Of a DNA stretch of 64,000 bases, positions 50,649-58,907 are shown piece by piece; within the stretch, counting starts at the first letter, position 1, and every line of letters begins with the position of its first letter. The DNA lies in the NCBI RefSeq assembly GCF_000759715.1, contig NZ_BBLU01000007.1, positions 1 through 64,000 on the forward strand. The letters run 5' to 3'. The position numbers were made by a program, and so were the translations under genes. Source of the stretch: Demequina mangrovi. GTDB lineage: Bacteria; Actinomycetota; Actinomycetes; Actinomycetales; Demequinaceae. Below the pieces are notes generated by a model, which was not told the origin of the DNA, did no database searches, and saw nothing but the letters and a program-made list of their open reading frames with translations.

Positions 50649-51617
50649 TCAGTCCTCCTGGGGTTCAGCTTGTTCCTCGTCCGCGAGCGTCGCGAGCGTG
50701 GCACGGAAGGTCTCGTCGGCGCGGTCGGTCCACCACGCCTCGTCGACGGGGGTCACGCTCATCACCGTACCGACCGGGAGGACGCGCGCGAGCGTCGCAC
50801 CGGTGCTCGAGGGGAGCGAATGCACGTGCGCGACGCCGTGAGCGCGGCCGAGCACGATCTCGGCCGGCAGCCCGGGCTCGACCACAGCGAGCCCGGCTTC
50901 GCTCAGGCGCGCGAGGGTCGCGGGGTCCTCCCGGCGATGCGGAAGGTAGGTCGCGTCGGTTCCATGGGAGGCGACCCACGCCTCGTATCGCTCCGCGTCG
51001 ACGTAGCCGTCGACGGCGAGCGCCGAGCCGAGGATCACCACGGGACGGAGATCGACCGGCGGAGGCGCGTCGAGGGAGCGCAGCCACGCGTACCGGTTGG
51101 GGACGATGCGCACTCCCGGCACCACGGGCATCGCGGCGTGGTCGGCGTAGGCGGTGACGAGCATGACGCGCCCGGACCGGGCGGCGGCGCGCAGCCGCGC
51201 GCCTGTCACGGCGCCCAGACCGCGCTGCAGCGGGCGCTCACGCTGGCCCATGCGGGAGAACGGTTCGATCCCGGCGAGCACCGCCGCGAGGTGAAGCGCG
51301 GCCGAGCCGTCGTCGACCACCACGAGGTCGCGCGTCCCGGTCGCGGTCGCCACGGCCCGGAACTGGCCCGAGAACACATCGCCCACGAGCCGGCGGGAGG
51401 CGCCGCGGAACCGGGCGTCGGACGCGGAGCCCGCCTCCGCGAGCACCACGTCGTCGGGAAGATGAGGCTCGAGCCAGCGCGCGGTGCCCGCGAGCTGCGC
51501 GACACCGCTCCGCAGCAGGATGAGCATCGGCTCACCGAGCGCCGCGGCGGCCTCGACAGCGTTGATCAGCTGGAGCGGCGACTCGACCCACCCCACCCGA
51601 GGGGCGGTGGCTGTCAT
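50649..51617 (-). CDS. Sialyltransferase/polysialyltransferase-like glycosyltransferase
   Basis: A 322-residue protein beginning WVESPLQLINAVEA, typical of the GT52/polysialyltransferase group. It has VVVDDGSAAL (the D/E-D/E-G motif), YLPHRRED where most relatives have a His-Pro motif, and HSLPSSTGATL (the S-S/T motif). It probably adds the CMP-activated nonulosonic acid to the glycan. The His-Pro proline is replaced by arginine. It is embedded between the exporter ATPase (four-base overlap) and neuA (one-base gap). Confidence 0.75.
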   Translation of the reverse strand: MTATAPRVGWVESPLQLINAVEAAAALGEPMLILLRSGVAQLAGTARWLEPHLPDDVVLAEAGSASDARFRGASRRLVGDVFSGQFRAVATATGTRDLVVVDDGSAALHLAAVLAGIEPFSRMGQRERPLQRGLGAVTGARLRAAARSGRVMLVTAYADHAAMPVVPGVRIVPNRYAWLRSLDAPPPVDLRPVVILGSALAVDGYVDAERYEAWVASHGTDATYLPHRREDPATLARLSEAGLAVVEPGLPAEIVLGRAHGVAHVHSLPSSTGATLARVLPVGTVMSVTPVDEAWWTDRADETFRATLATLADEEQAEPQED

Positions 51618-52348
51618 CGCGACTTCTTGTAGGCGGACACGACCTCCTTGGGGTCGCCGTCCATCTTGAGCGTGCCGTGGTCGATCCACAGCACGCGGGT
51701 GCAGGTGTCCATGATCGACCGCATCGAGTGGCTCACCAGGAAGACCGTCCCCGCCTGCTCGCGGAGGTCGCGGATGCGCTGCTCGCTCTTCGCCCGGAAG
51801 TCCTTGTCTCCTACCGCGAGGGCCTCGTCGACCAGGAGGATCTGGTGGTCGCGTGAGATCGCGATCGAGAACCGCAGGCGCGCGGCCATGCCCGAGGAGT
51901 AGGCCTTCATGGGAAGGTCGATGAACTCGCGGATGCCGGAGAAGTCGACGATGTCGTCGCGGCGCGACTCGACCTCCGAGGGCGTCATCCCGAGCGCCAG
52001 CCCGCCGAGCATGACGTTGCGGTCGCCGGTGAGGTCGCCGATGAGAGCCGCGTTGACGCCGAGAAGGGCCGGCCGCGACGCGGCGTAGACCGCACCGCGG
52101 GCGGGGGTGTGGAGCCCGGCGATCGAACGCATGAGGGTGGACTTGCCCGAGCCGTTGTGGCCGATGACCCCGATCGACTCGCCCTCGTGGACGACGAACG
52201 AGACGCCCTTGAGCGCGTGCACCACCCGGACGCCGCGCTGGCGCTGCATGAGCGCGCGCCTGTCGTTCGCGGCCTTGCCGGAGGCGAAGGTCTTGTAGTC
52301 GATGTGGAGGTTGTCGACGACAACCGTGGGCTTGCTGGCCTCAGTCAC
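51614..52348 (-). CDS. Polysaccharide ABC exporter ATPase (Wzt/TagH type)
   Basis: A 244-residue ATPase. Walker A is GHNGSGKSTL (about residue 65), followed by a short helical stretch, the signature YSSGMAARLRFSIAI, Walker B ILLVDEALAVGD and the switch His in FLVSHSM. This form exports O-antigens and teichoic acids. It has no C-terminal glycan-binding extension, so export is probably not cap-dependent. GTG start overlapping the permease gene by eight bases. Confidence 0.92.
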   Translation of the reverse strand: MTEASKPTVVVDNLHIDYKTFASGKAANDRRALMQRQRGVRVVHALKGVSFVVHEGESIGVIGHNGSGKSTLMRSIAGLHTPARGAVYAASRPALLGVNAALIGDLTGDRNVMLGGLALGMTPSEVESRRDDIVDFSGIREFIDLPMKAYSSGMAARLRFSIAISRDHQILLVDEALAVGDKDFRAKSEQRIRDLREQAGTVFLVSHSMRSIMDTCTRVLWIDHGTLKMDGDPKEVVSAYKKSR

Positions 52349-53204
52349 GTCCGTAGCGCTCCTCAGCCGTCCAGAAGAAGTAGATGCCAGCGAAGAAGAA
52401 CACGATCGCCGCGACGACGGAGACGATCACCATCTGCTGGGTGAAAGGCTGATCGGTGAGCAGCGCGTACCGGATGAGCGAGATGTAGTCATGCACCGGG
52501 TTGAGCTGCGCGACGGTCATCATCCACTCGGGCTTGTCCGCGAGCACCTGCTCCATCGAGTAGAAGATCCCGGTGAGGTACATCAGCAGTCGCGTGAGGA
52601 TCGGGATGATCTGCGTGACGTCGCGCAGGTGCACCGTGAGGCGGGCGGCGATGAGCGCGACGCCGAAGTTGAACATCGTCATCAGCACCAGCACGAACGG
52701 CACCGCGAGCCACTCCCATGAGGGCAGCTCTCCGAAGCCGATGAGGATCACCGCGAGCACGGCCATCATCGGCACGAGCTCGAATATCTGGCGGATCACG
52801 GCGGACAGCGGCAGCAGCATGCGCGGGAAGCTCAGGCTGCGGACCAGCGACGTGTTGCCCGTGATCGCTCGCGCACCCTGATTGAACGACTGCGAGAAGT
52901 ACGTGAAGATGAAGAACCCGGTCACCAGGTAGGGGATGAAGTTCTCACCCTCGCGCGTCGAGCGCGGCATGATCACACCGAAGACGAGGCCGTAGACCGC
53001 GGACTGCAGCAGCGGGTTGAGCACCACCCACAGCAGACCGAGCCGGTTCTGCGCGAGGTTGGCCTCGATCCTGTACCGCGCGAGCTTCGTGGCGAAATGG
53101 CGGCGGTCCCACAGCTCGCGCAGGTACGCCGGCAGGGGCTGTCTGGCGCCCACGCGCGGCAACCCTGCCTCCCGCGCAAGCGCGGCGTAGTCGATCTCGG
53201 TCAC
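52341..53204 (-). CDS. Polysaccharide ABC exporter permease (Wzm/TagG type)
   Basis: A 287-residue ABC-2 permease with six membrane helices and the family segments YRIEANLAQNRLGLLWVVLN (before helix 1), LVRSLSFPRMLLPLSA and ARLTVHLRDVTQIIPILTRL. It forms the export channel with the ATPase gene that it overlaps. GAGGAG precedes the GTG. It exports the lipid-linked glycan assembled by the nearby transferases. Confidence 0.92.
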   Translation of the reverse strand: MTEIDYAALAREAGLPRVGARQPLPAYLRELWDRRHFATKLARYRIEANLAQNRLGLLWVVLNPLLQSAVYGLVFGVIMPRSTREGENFIPYLVTGFFIFTYFSQSFNQGARAITGNTSLVRSLSFPRMLLPLSAVIRQIFELVPMMAVLAVILIGFGELPSWEWLAVPFVLVLMTMFNFGVALIAARLTVHLRDVTQIIPILTRLLMYLTGIFYSMEQVLADKPEWMMTVAQLNPVHDYISLIRYALLTDQPFTQQMVIVSVVAAIVFFFAGIYFFWTAEERYGRD

Positions 53205-53225
53205 ACGTCTCCTCGGGGTGAAGCC

Positions 53226-54266
53226 TCAACGTCCTGCGAAGGCGTTGTGCCCCCTGCTCGGCATGAGGATACCCAAGACGCATCCGACACCCCAAGAGAG
53301 GTGCATGGTGGGAAGCACGCCGAGCAGCCTCCAGCGCACCCCGCCGGGCACGGATGCGCGCAGCGCGGTCAGCAGCACCCACGCGCCGTAGACGAGGTAC
53401 GGGAGCGCACCGAGGACGCGCAGCGCGACCCCGACGGCACCGGGCACCAGGCCGCCGACGAGCAGCGCGAGCAGCCCGAACGCGAGCGCCGCGACGAGCA
53501 CCGGAGGCACGAAGTACCGCAGAGGGACGCGGCCCTTGAGCCGGCGGATGATCTCCCCGCGCCAGCGGCCCGAGGCGTGGAACTGCTTCGCGAGCGCCTG
53601 CACCGAGGAGCGCGGGCGGTAGACCACGTCGAGCGCCGGCTCGAACCACACGAGGCCCCCGCGCGCGATGAGCCGGCGGTTGAGGTCCCAGTCCTCGCCG
53701 CGCGACAGAGTCTCGTCGAAGCCGCCGATGCCGAGCACCGCGGCGCGGTCGAAGACTCCCAGGTACGCCGACTCGGCCGGGCCGGCCTCGCCGCCCGTGT
53801 GATAGACCGCTCCGCCCAGGCCGCCCGGCGAGTTGTAGCCCCACGCGACCGCCTGCTCGTAGGGAGTGACGCCCTCGGCGTGCATGCGACCGCCCAGGTT
53901 GACCGCACCGGCCGCGCGCAGCGAGCGCAGCGCCGTGACGGCGTAGCCCTCGGGCAGCACCGAGTGCGCGTCGACGCGGATCACCACGGGGAAGCGAGCC
54001 TCGGTGATGCCGATGTTCATCGACATCGAGATCGCGTTGCGCGGGTTGTGCAGCACGCGGATCTCGGGGTGCGCGGCCGCGAGGCCGGCGACCACCTGGT
54101 CCGTGCGATCCGTGGAGGCGCCGAGGACCAGCAGGAGCTCGCGCTCGTCGAGCCCGTCCTGCGCGAGGACGCTCGCGACCGCGGTCGCGACGTAGTCCTC
54201 CTCGTTCAGCACGGGCATGACGAAGGACGCGCGCAGCGGCGCGCCCGCGGAGGATGCGGGTGTCAC
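53226..54266 (-). CDS. GT2 glycosyltransferase with C-terminal membrane segments
   Basis: A 346-residue enzyme. The GT-A domain has FVMPVLNEEDYVA, VLGASTDRT, the metal site VIRVDAHSVLP and the acceptor-site GGFDETLSRGEDWDLNRRL. Four hydrophobic segments in residues about 250-340 would hold it in the membrane. It is probably an early transferase in the glycan pathway. GTG start overlapping the aminotransferase stop (GTGA). Confidence 0.88.
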   Translation of the reverse strand: MTPASSAGAPLRASFVMPVLNEEDYVATAVASVLAQDGLDERELLLVLGASTDRTDQVVAGLAAAHPEIRVLHNPRNAISMSMNIGITEARFPVVIRVDAHSVLPEGYAVTALRSLRAAGAVNLGGRMHAEGVTPYEQAVAWGYNSPGGLGGAVYHTGGEAGPAESAYLGVFDRAAVLGIGGFDETLSRGEDWDLNRRLIARGGLVWFEPALDVVYRPRSSVQALAKQFHASGRWRGEIIRRLKGRVPLRYFVPPVLVAALAFGLLALLVGGLVPGAVGVALRVLGALPYLVYGAWVLLTALRASVPGGVRWRLLGVLPTMHLSWGVGCVLGILMPSRGHNAFAGR

Positions 54267-55360
54267 GCGCGGCCCGGCCACGTCGCGAGGCGCGCGAGGA
54301 ACGCGTCGTTCTCCGCGGGGGCGCCGATGGTGACGCGCACGCCCTCGCCCACGAACGGGCGCACGAGCACGGCCGGGTCCGCGCCGCCGAGGTGTGCGGC
54401 GAGGTCCGCGGTCGCGTCGCCGACGGCGAGCCACACGAAGTTGCCCTGCGCGTCGGGCACGTCCCAGCCGGCGGCGAGGAGCGCCGCGACCACGCGGTCG
54501 CGCTCGGCGACGATGTGCGCGGCGCGCTCCTCGAGCTCGTCGCGGGCGTCGAGCGACGTGATCGCGGCGAGCTGCGCGGGGCCGGACACGGAGAACGGGG
54601 TCACGCAGGCGCGGACGGGCGCGACGAGCGCCTCGGGACCCACCGCATAGCCCACGCGCAGGCCCGCGAGGCCGTAGGCCTTGGAGAAGGTACGCAGCAG
54701 CATGAGGTTGGGGTACCGGTCGAGCGACGCGGGACCGTCCGCGACGTCCTCGGCGCGCACGTACTCGAGGTAGGCCTCGTCGAGGACCACGAGCACACGC
54801 GACGGCACCGACGCCATGAACGAGTCGAGCTCGGCCTGCGACAGCGTCGGACCGGTGGGGTTGTTGGGCGAGCACAGCATGACGACGCGCGTGCGCGAGG
54901 TCACCGCGGCCGCCATCGCGCCGAGGTCGTGGCGCGCGTCGGACGTGAGCGGCACCATGACGGGCTCCGCGCCCGCGATGCGCGTGAGGATCGGGTAGGC
55001 CTCGAAGCTGCGCCAGGCGAACATGACCTCGTCCCCGGGACCCGTGTACGCCTGCAGGATGTGCGCGAGCACCGCGACCGAGCCGGCGCCGACGACCACC
55101 TCGGCGGGCTCGCGGCCCACCTCGCGCGCGATGCGCGCCGTGACCTCGGATGCACCCATGTCGGGGTAGCGGTTGATGCCGCGCGCGGCGCCCTCGAGCG
55201 CCTCGATCACCGACGGCAGCGGCGCGTCGGGGCTCTCGTTGGAGGAGAGCTTCACGGGCGGGGCCGCGTCGGCGGTGCCGCGGGCGCCGGGCACGTAGGG
55301 CGGAAGCGCCGCGATGGCGGGGCGGGCGGCGGGCAGGTCTGTCATGTGCGCGTCGGGCAT
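54263..55360 (-). CDS. hisC: Histidinol-phosphate-type aminotransferase
   Basis: A 365-residue PLP aminotransferase, class I/II, HisC branch. It has VKLSSNESPDAPLP near the N-terminus, LCSPNNPTGPT, LDEAYLEY and the PLP lysine in TFSKAYGLAGLRVGY. In actinobacteria close relatives act on phenylpyruvate (Pat) as well as imidazole acetol phosphate. It has no his neighbours and is translationally coupled to a glycosyltransferase, so it may serve the glycan pathway by aminating a sugar-like substrate. That last point is speculation. Several starts are possible; I chose the ATG at 55360. Confidence 0.82.
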   Translation of the reverse strand: MPDAHMTDLPAARPAIAALPPYVPGARGTADAAPPVKLSSNESPDAPLPSVIEALEGAARGINRYPDMGASEVTARIAREVGREPAEVVVGAGSVAVLAHILQAYTGPGDEVMFAWRSFEAYPILTRIAGAEPVMVPLTSDARHDLGAMAAAVTSRTRVVMLCSPNNPTGPTLSQAELDSFMASVPSRVLVVLDEAYLEYVRAEDVADGPASLDRYPNLMLLRTFSKAYGLAGLRVGYAVGPEALVAPVRACVTPFSVSGPAQLAAITSLDARDELEERAAHIVAERDRVVAALLAAGWDVPDAQGNFVWLAVGDATADLAAHLGGADPAVLVRPFVGEGVRVTIGAPAENDAFLARLATWPGRA

Positions 55361-55385
55361 GGGTAACAGGATCGCACCCTCATGG

Positions 55386-55398
55386 AACAATGACGGCC
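55386..55398 (+). promoter_or_regulatory. Leaderless promoter of the holin-4_2-like gene
   Basis: AACAAT (55386-55391), seven bases, then ATG at 55399. An in-frame ATG at 55390 overlaps the box and is less likely. Confidence 0.4.
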
Positions 55399-55785
55399 AT
55401 GCGCTTCGTCCTCCTGTCCGCGGTCACCGCCGTCGCCGTCTGGCTGGTCACGTTCCTGCCCCTCGATGTCGAGGTCTCCGGAGGGGACGCGGGCCCGTGG
55501 GCGCGCATCGGCGTCTTCCTGCTCGTGGGCGCCGTGATGGCCGCCGCGAACCTCATCCTCAAGCCGATCGTCGACGCGCTCGCGCTGCCCATCAAGATCC
55601 TCACGCTGGGCCTGTTCTCCCTCGTGGTGTTCTGGTTCATGCTGTGGGTGACCGCGTGGCTCACCACGCTGGTGCCGTGGGCGGAGCTCACCATCGGCGG
55701 CTTCTGGTCCACGCTGGGCGCGGCGCTGCTCATCAGCATCATCACGTCGATCCTGTCCGCGGTGATCCCCGGCGCGCGTCGCTGA
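55399..55785 (+). CDS. Phage-holin-4_2-like small membrane protein
   Basis: A 128-residue protein with four hydrophobic helices and the motif AANLILKPIVDALALPIKILTLGLF, here positions about 51-75, which marks the phage_holin_4_2 family. Despite the name these are widespread chromosomal membrane proteins of unknown role, not phage lysis genes. It is divergent from hisC and convergent with the alpha/beta hydrolase gene nine bases away. Confidence 0.82.
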   Translation: MRFVLLSAVTAVAVWLVTFLPLDVEVSGGDAGPWARIGVFLLVGAVMAAANLILKPIVDALALPIKILTLGLFSLVVFWFMLWVTAWLTTLVPWAELTIGGFWSTLGAALLISIITSILSAVIPGARR

Positions 55786-55794
55786 CCCCTCGCG

Positions 55795-57063
55795 TCACCC
55801 GGTGACCGGGCGGAACGTCCGGATGGTCGAGCGCCCGCCCACGAGCATCGGGGCCGCGCCGTCGAGCCACGCCTCCGTCGACGGCGTGAGGCCCTCGTCG
55901 ACCAGCCTCGCGGTCTGCCGGTAGCCGGGCAGCCCGTGCGCCTGGAGCACGGTGTGCGAGGCGTCGGGCGCATCGTCCTGCAGGCTGTGGCGCCGGTCGT
56001 GCGTCACCGTCGTGCGGTTCGGGCTCGGGTCGTTGGCGCGTCCGTCGAGCCCGGGCACGAGGTCGCGCAGGTTCTCGAGGTGCAGCGCCTCCGTGGAGCT
56101 CGGGATCGCGATCCGCCCGGTGGGCGACCCCGCGGTCACCACCTGCGTGATCCGGAAGGCGCCCCCGAGCGCCGAGGCGACCACGCTCGCGATCATGCCG
56201 CCCTGGCTGTGCCCGACGAGCATGACGGGCTCGTCCGCGCGGACGCCCGCGCCGCGCAGCGCGTCGACCACGGACGCCGCGGCGTCGCTCCATCCGCCGC
56301 GCACCGCGGCGAGGTCGGCCTCGAGGTCGGCGGGGTTGCCGCCGAGCAGCCCCCAGTCCTGCGTGCTCGGGATGTAGACGATGTGCCGCGGCCCGTCCGC
56401 GCCCTCCAGCGTCTCCACCGCCACCGAGCCGTCCCTGATCCCCTCGAGCCACGTGAGCCTGCCCAAGAGCTCCTCGACCGAGGCGGGCGCCGTGGTGGTG
56501 GGGATCAGGGTGGCGGGGCGCGCGCCGGCGAACTCGGGCTCGAGCAGATGCTCCGCGCCGCGGACCGCCATGAGGAGGTCGTCGACCAGGGCGTCGTAGC
56601 GCTCCTCCATCGCGCCGAGCTTCGCGCTGACCGTGGCGCGGTTGACCGAGCCCGTGGTCGGCATCTCGGGCAGCGCGCCGACGAGGCCGACAACGCCGCC
56701 GGTGACCGTCTCGCGGAGGACCCGCCAGGCGGTCCCCAGGGAGTCGCCCACGATGTCGAGGCCGTACGAGAAGGTGCTCACGCCGTGATGCGCCTCCGCC
56801 TCCGCGGCCCGGTACGCCTCGACCGCCGTGGCGAGCAGCATCGCGAGGTCGCGCAGCGCATCGGCCTCGCGCGTGCACGCCACCGCGGAGGGCTGGAGGC
56901 TCGCGCCGGCCGGCGCGCCCAGCAGCGACGCGGTCGCGAGCGCGCGCCCCGCAAGATCGAGCTCGTCCGCCGCCTCGCGCAGCGCACCCTCGGCGATCTC
57001 GAGGTCGGCGAGCACCGCGACCGTGCCGCCGCGCCCGCCCATGGTCCACGCGGGCTCGCTCAC
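55795..57063 (-). CDS. Alpha/beta hydrolase with long helical N-terminus
   Basis: A 422-residue protein. Residues 1-200 are Ala/Leu/Glu-rich and helical, recalling WXG100-type or toxin-delivery helical domains. The hydrolase fold follows (HIVYIPSTQDWGLLGG, then the nucleophile elbow LVGHSQGGM, and a late His in DASHTVLQAHG). It is probably a lipase/esterase-like enzyme or an effector. The GTG at 57063 overlaps the stop of the small upstream gene (GTGA). There is no Sec signal peptide, so if exported it would need another route. Confidence 0.7.
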   Translation of the reverse strand: MSEPAWTMGGRGGTVAVLADLEIAEGALREAADELDLAGRALATASLLGAPAGASLQPSAVACTREADALRDLAMLLATAVEAYRAAEAEAHHGVSTFSYGLDIVGDSLGTAWRVLRETVTGGVVGLVGALPEMPTTGSVNRATVSAKLGAMEERYDALVDDLLMAVRGAEHLLEPEFAGARPATLIPTTTAPASVEELLGRLTWLEGIRDGSVAVETLEGADGPRHIVYIPSTQDWGLLGGNPADLEADLAAVRGGWSDAAASVVDALRGAGVRADEPVMLVGHSQGGMIASVVASALGGAFRITQVVTAGSPTGRIAIPSSTEALHLENLRDLVPGLDGRANDPSPNRTTVTHDRRHSLQDDAPDASHTVLQAHGLPGYRQTARLVDEGLTPSTEAWLDGAAPMLVGGRSTIRTFRPVTG

Positions 57064-57269
57064 GGCGCCGCCTGCCATGCGGGGGCCGAGGTCGCCTCCT
57101 GAAGCGTGCCGCTGAGCGCGGTGACGCGCCAGGCGGCATCGGACAGCTGCCCGCGGTACCGCTCGCCGTGGATCCCCTGCCACTCCGCGCGCCTCGCCGC
57201 GATGAGCCGCGCATGCGCGATGTCGATCGAGAGCCGGGCTCGCGCGATCAGCGCGGTGACGTCATCCAT
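57060..57269 (-). CDS. Small helical protein upstream of the hydrolase
   Basis: A 69-residue alpha-helical protein (MDDVTALIARARLSIDIAHA and so on) with a central W and GIHGERYRGQL. The size, helix content and W-x-G-like EWQG segment resemble WXG100-type or ESX-like secretion partners, without a clear match. A leaderless promoter (TAGCGT, six bases before ATG) and the GTGA overlap make a two-gene unit with the hydrolase. Confidence 0.65.
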   Translation of the reverse strand: MDDVTALIARARLSIDIAHARLIAARRAEWQGIHGERYRGQLSDAAWRVTALSGTLQEATSAPAWQAAP

Positions 57270-57403
57270 GCGGCGACGCTAGGCGCGCTCCCCGCCCGCG
57301 CACCCCGGGACGATGCGGCGCCTGGGGACGCCGCGCATCGTCCACCCGCCCGGGGACAGCGCCGCCGGAGCCGGCGACGCCCGTGCGTGGAAGAATGTGC
57401 GGC
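57270..57403. promoter_or_regulatory. Divergent promoters, hydrolase unit and purB
   Basis: On the minus strand TAGCGT (57276-57281) stands six bases before the ATG at 57269. On the plus strand AAGAAT (57391-57396) stands seven bases before the GTG at 57404. Both fit leaderless transcription. GGAAG, ten bases before the GTG, is an alternative weak ribosome site for purB. Confidence 0.45.
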
Positions 57404-58813
57404 GTGAACGACTGGACCTCCCTCGCCGACCTTGAGCCCTCCATCGCCCTCGGACCCCTGGACGGCCGCTACCGCGGCGCGGTCGCGGGCCTGGTCGACC
57501 ACCTCTCGGAGCCCGCGCTCAACCGCATGCGCCTCCACGTCGAGGTCGAGTGGTTCATCCACCTGTGCGCCTCCGACGCCGTGCCCGGCGCGCGTCCGCT
57601 CACCGACGAGGAGATCGACCTCCTCCGGGCGATCCCCGCGGGCTTCGGCGCCGCCGGCATCGCGGAGCACGCCGACATCGAGCGCATCACCGTTCACGAC
57701 GTCAAGGCGGTCGAGTACTACATCAAGCGCCGGATCGAGGGCACGTCGCTCGACCCGCTGCGCGAGCTGGTGCACTTCGCGTGCACGTCGGAGGACATCA
57801 ACAACCTCTCGTACGCGCTCATGATCAAGGGCGCCGTCGAGGACGTGTGGCTGCCCGCCGCCTCGGCCCTGGTCGCGCAGGTCGCGGACATGGGCCGCGA
57901 GGCGAAGGCGATCCCGATGCTGTCGCGCACGCACGGCCAGACGGCCACGCCCACCACGCTGGGCAAGGAGTTCGCGGTGCTCGCGCACCGCCTGGGCCGC
58001 CAGGTGCGCCGCGTCGAGGCGCAGGAGCACCTGGGCAAGATCAACGGCGCGACCGGCACCTTCGGCGCCCACACCGCCGCGGCGCCCGGCACCGACTGGA
58101 TCGAGGTGTCGCGCACGTTCGTCGAGGGCCTGGGCCTCACCTGGAACCCGCTCACCACGCAGATCGAGTCGCACGACTGGCAGGCCGAGCTCTACGCGGA
58201 CGTCGCGCGCTTCGGCCGCATCCTGCACAACCTCGCGACCGACGTGTGGACCTACGTCTCGCTCGGCTACTTCGCGCAGGCGACCACCAAGGGCTCGATC
58301 GGCTCGTCGGCGATGCCGCACAAGATCAACCCCATCCGCTTCGAGAACGCCGAGGCGAACCTCGAGATCTCGGCCGCGCTGTTCGACACGCTCGGCGCGA
58401 CTCTCGTGACCTCGCGCCTCCAGCGCGACCTCACCGACTCGAGCTCGCAGCGCAACATCGGCGTCGCGTTCGGCCACTCGCTGCTCGCGATCGACAACGT
58501 GCGCCGCGGCCTGGGCACCCTCTCGGTGAACGAGGCGGCGCTCGCCGCGGACCTCGACGCCTCGTGGGAGGTGCTCGCGGAGCCGATCCAGTCGGCCATG
58601 CGCGCCGCCGCCGTCGCCGGCGTCGAGGGCATGGAGGACCCGTACGAGCGGCTCAAGGAGCTCACGCGCGGACACTCGATCGACGCGGAGGCCATCCGGA
58701 CGTTCGTGGGCGGCCTCGGGCTGCCCGCGGAGACCTCGGCGCGGCTCGCGGCGCTCACCCCCGGCACCTACGTGGGTCTCGCCGAGAAGCTGGTCGACGA
58801 CTACCTCGCCTGA
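57404..58813 (+). CDS. purB: Adenylosuccinate lyase
   Basis: A 469-residue fumarase/aspartase superfamily enzyme. It cleaves SAICAR and adenylosuccinate in purine synthesis. Motifs: ALGPLDGRYRG near the start, CTSEDINNLSY, SRTHGQTATPTTLG and the signature GSIGSSAMPHKINPI. The length fits the Escherichia coli PurB type. The GTG at 57404 is chosen because the protein then starts just before the conserved PLDGRY; upstream in-frame ATG and GTG are possible. Confidence 0.95.
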   Translation: MNDWTSLADLEPSIALGPLDGRYRGAVAGLVDHLSEPALNRMRLHVEVEWFIHLCASDAVPGARPLTDEEIDLLRAIPAGFGAAGIAEHADIERITVHDVKAVEYYIKRRIEGTSLDPLRELVHFACTSEDINNLSYALMIKGAVEDVWLPAASALVAQVADMGREAKAIPMLSRTHGQTATPTTLGKEFAVLAHRLGRQVRRVEAQEHLGKINGATGTFGAHTAAAPGTDWIEVSRTFVEGLGLTWNPLTTQIESHDWQAELYADVARFGRILHNLATDVWTYVSLGYFAQATTKGSIGSSAMPHKINPIRFENAEANLEISAALFDTLGATLVTSRLQRDLTDSSSQRNIGVAFGHSLLAIDNVRRGLGTLSVNEAALAADLDASWEVLAEPIQSAMRAAAVAGVEGMEDPYERLKELTRGHSIDAEAIRTFVGGLGLPAETSARLAALTPGTYVGLAEKLVDDYLA

Positions 58814-58822
58814 CCCGCCGCG

Positions 58823-58881
58823 TCCCCGTGGTACATGAGGGCCGGTTCCGAGCGTTTCTGGGCACTCATGTCCCACGGGGA
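58823..58881. terminator. Long imperfect palindrome after purB
   Basis: TCCCCGTGGTACATGAG (58823-58839) and CTCATGTCCCACGGGGA (58865-58881) pair over 17 bases with one mismatch around a 25-base loop. It lies between convergent genes. The right arm can also pair with the following GACATG, so alternative folds exist. It is a likely bidirectional terminator. Confidence 0.65.
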
Positions 58882-58907
58882 GACATGACGGCGGCGCACC
58901 GGCTGCG

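Noticed and set aside
55399..55785. Phage holin indicating a prophage remnant
   Set aside because: The holin_4_2 family is mostly chromosomal. No other phage gene, integrase or attachment site is near.
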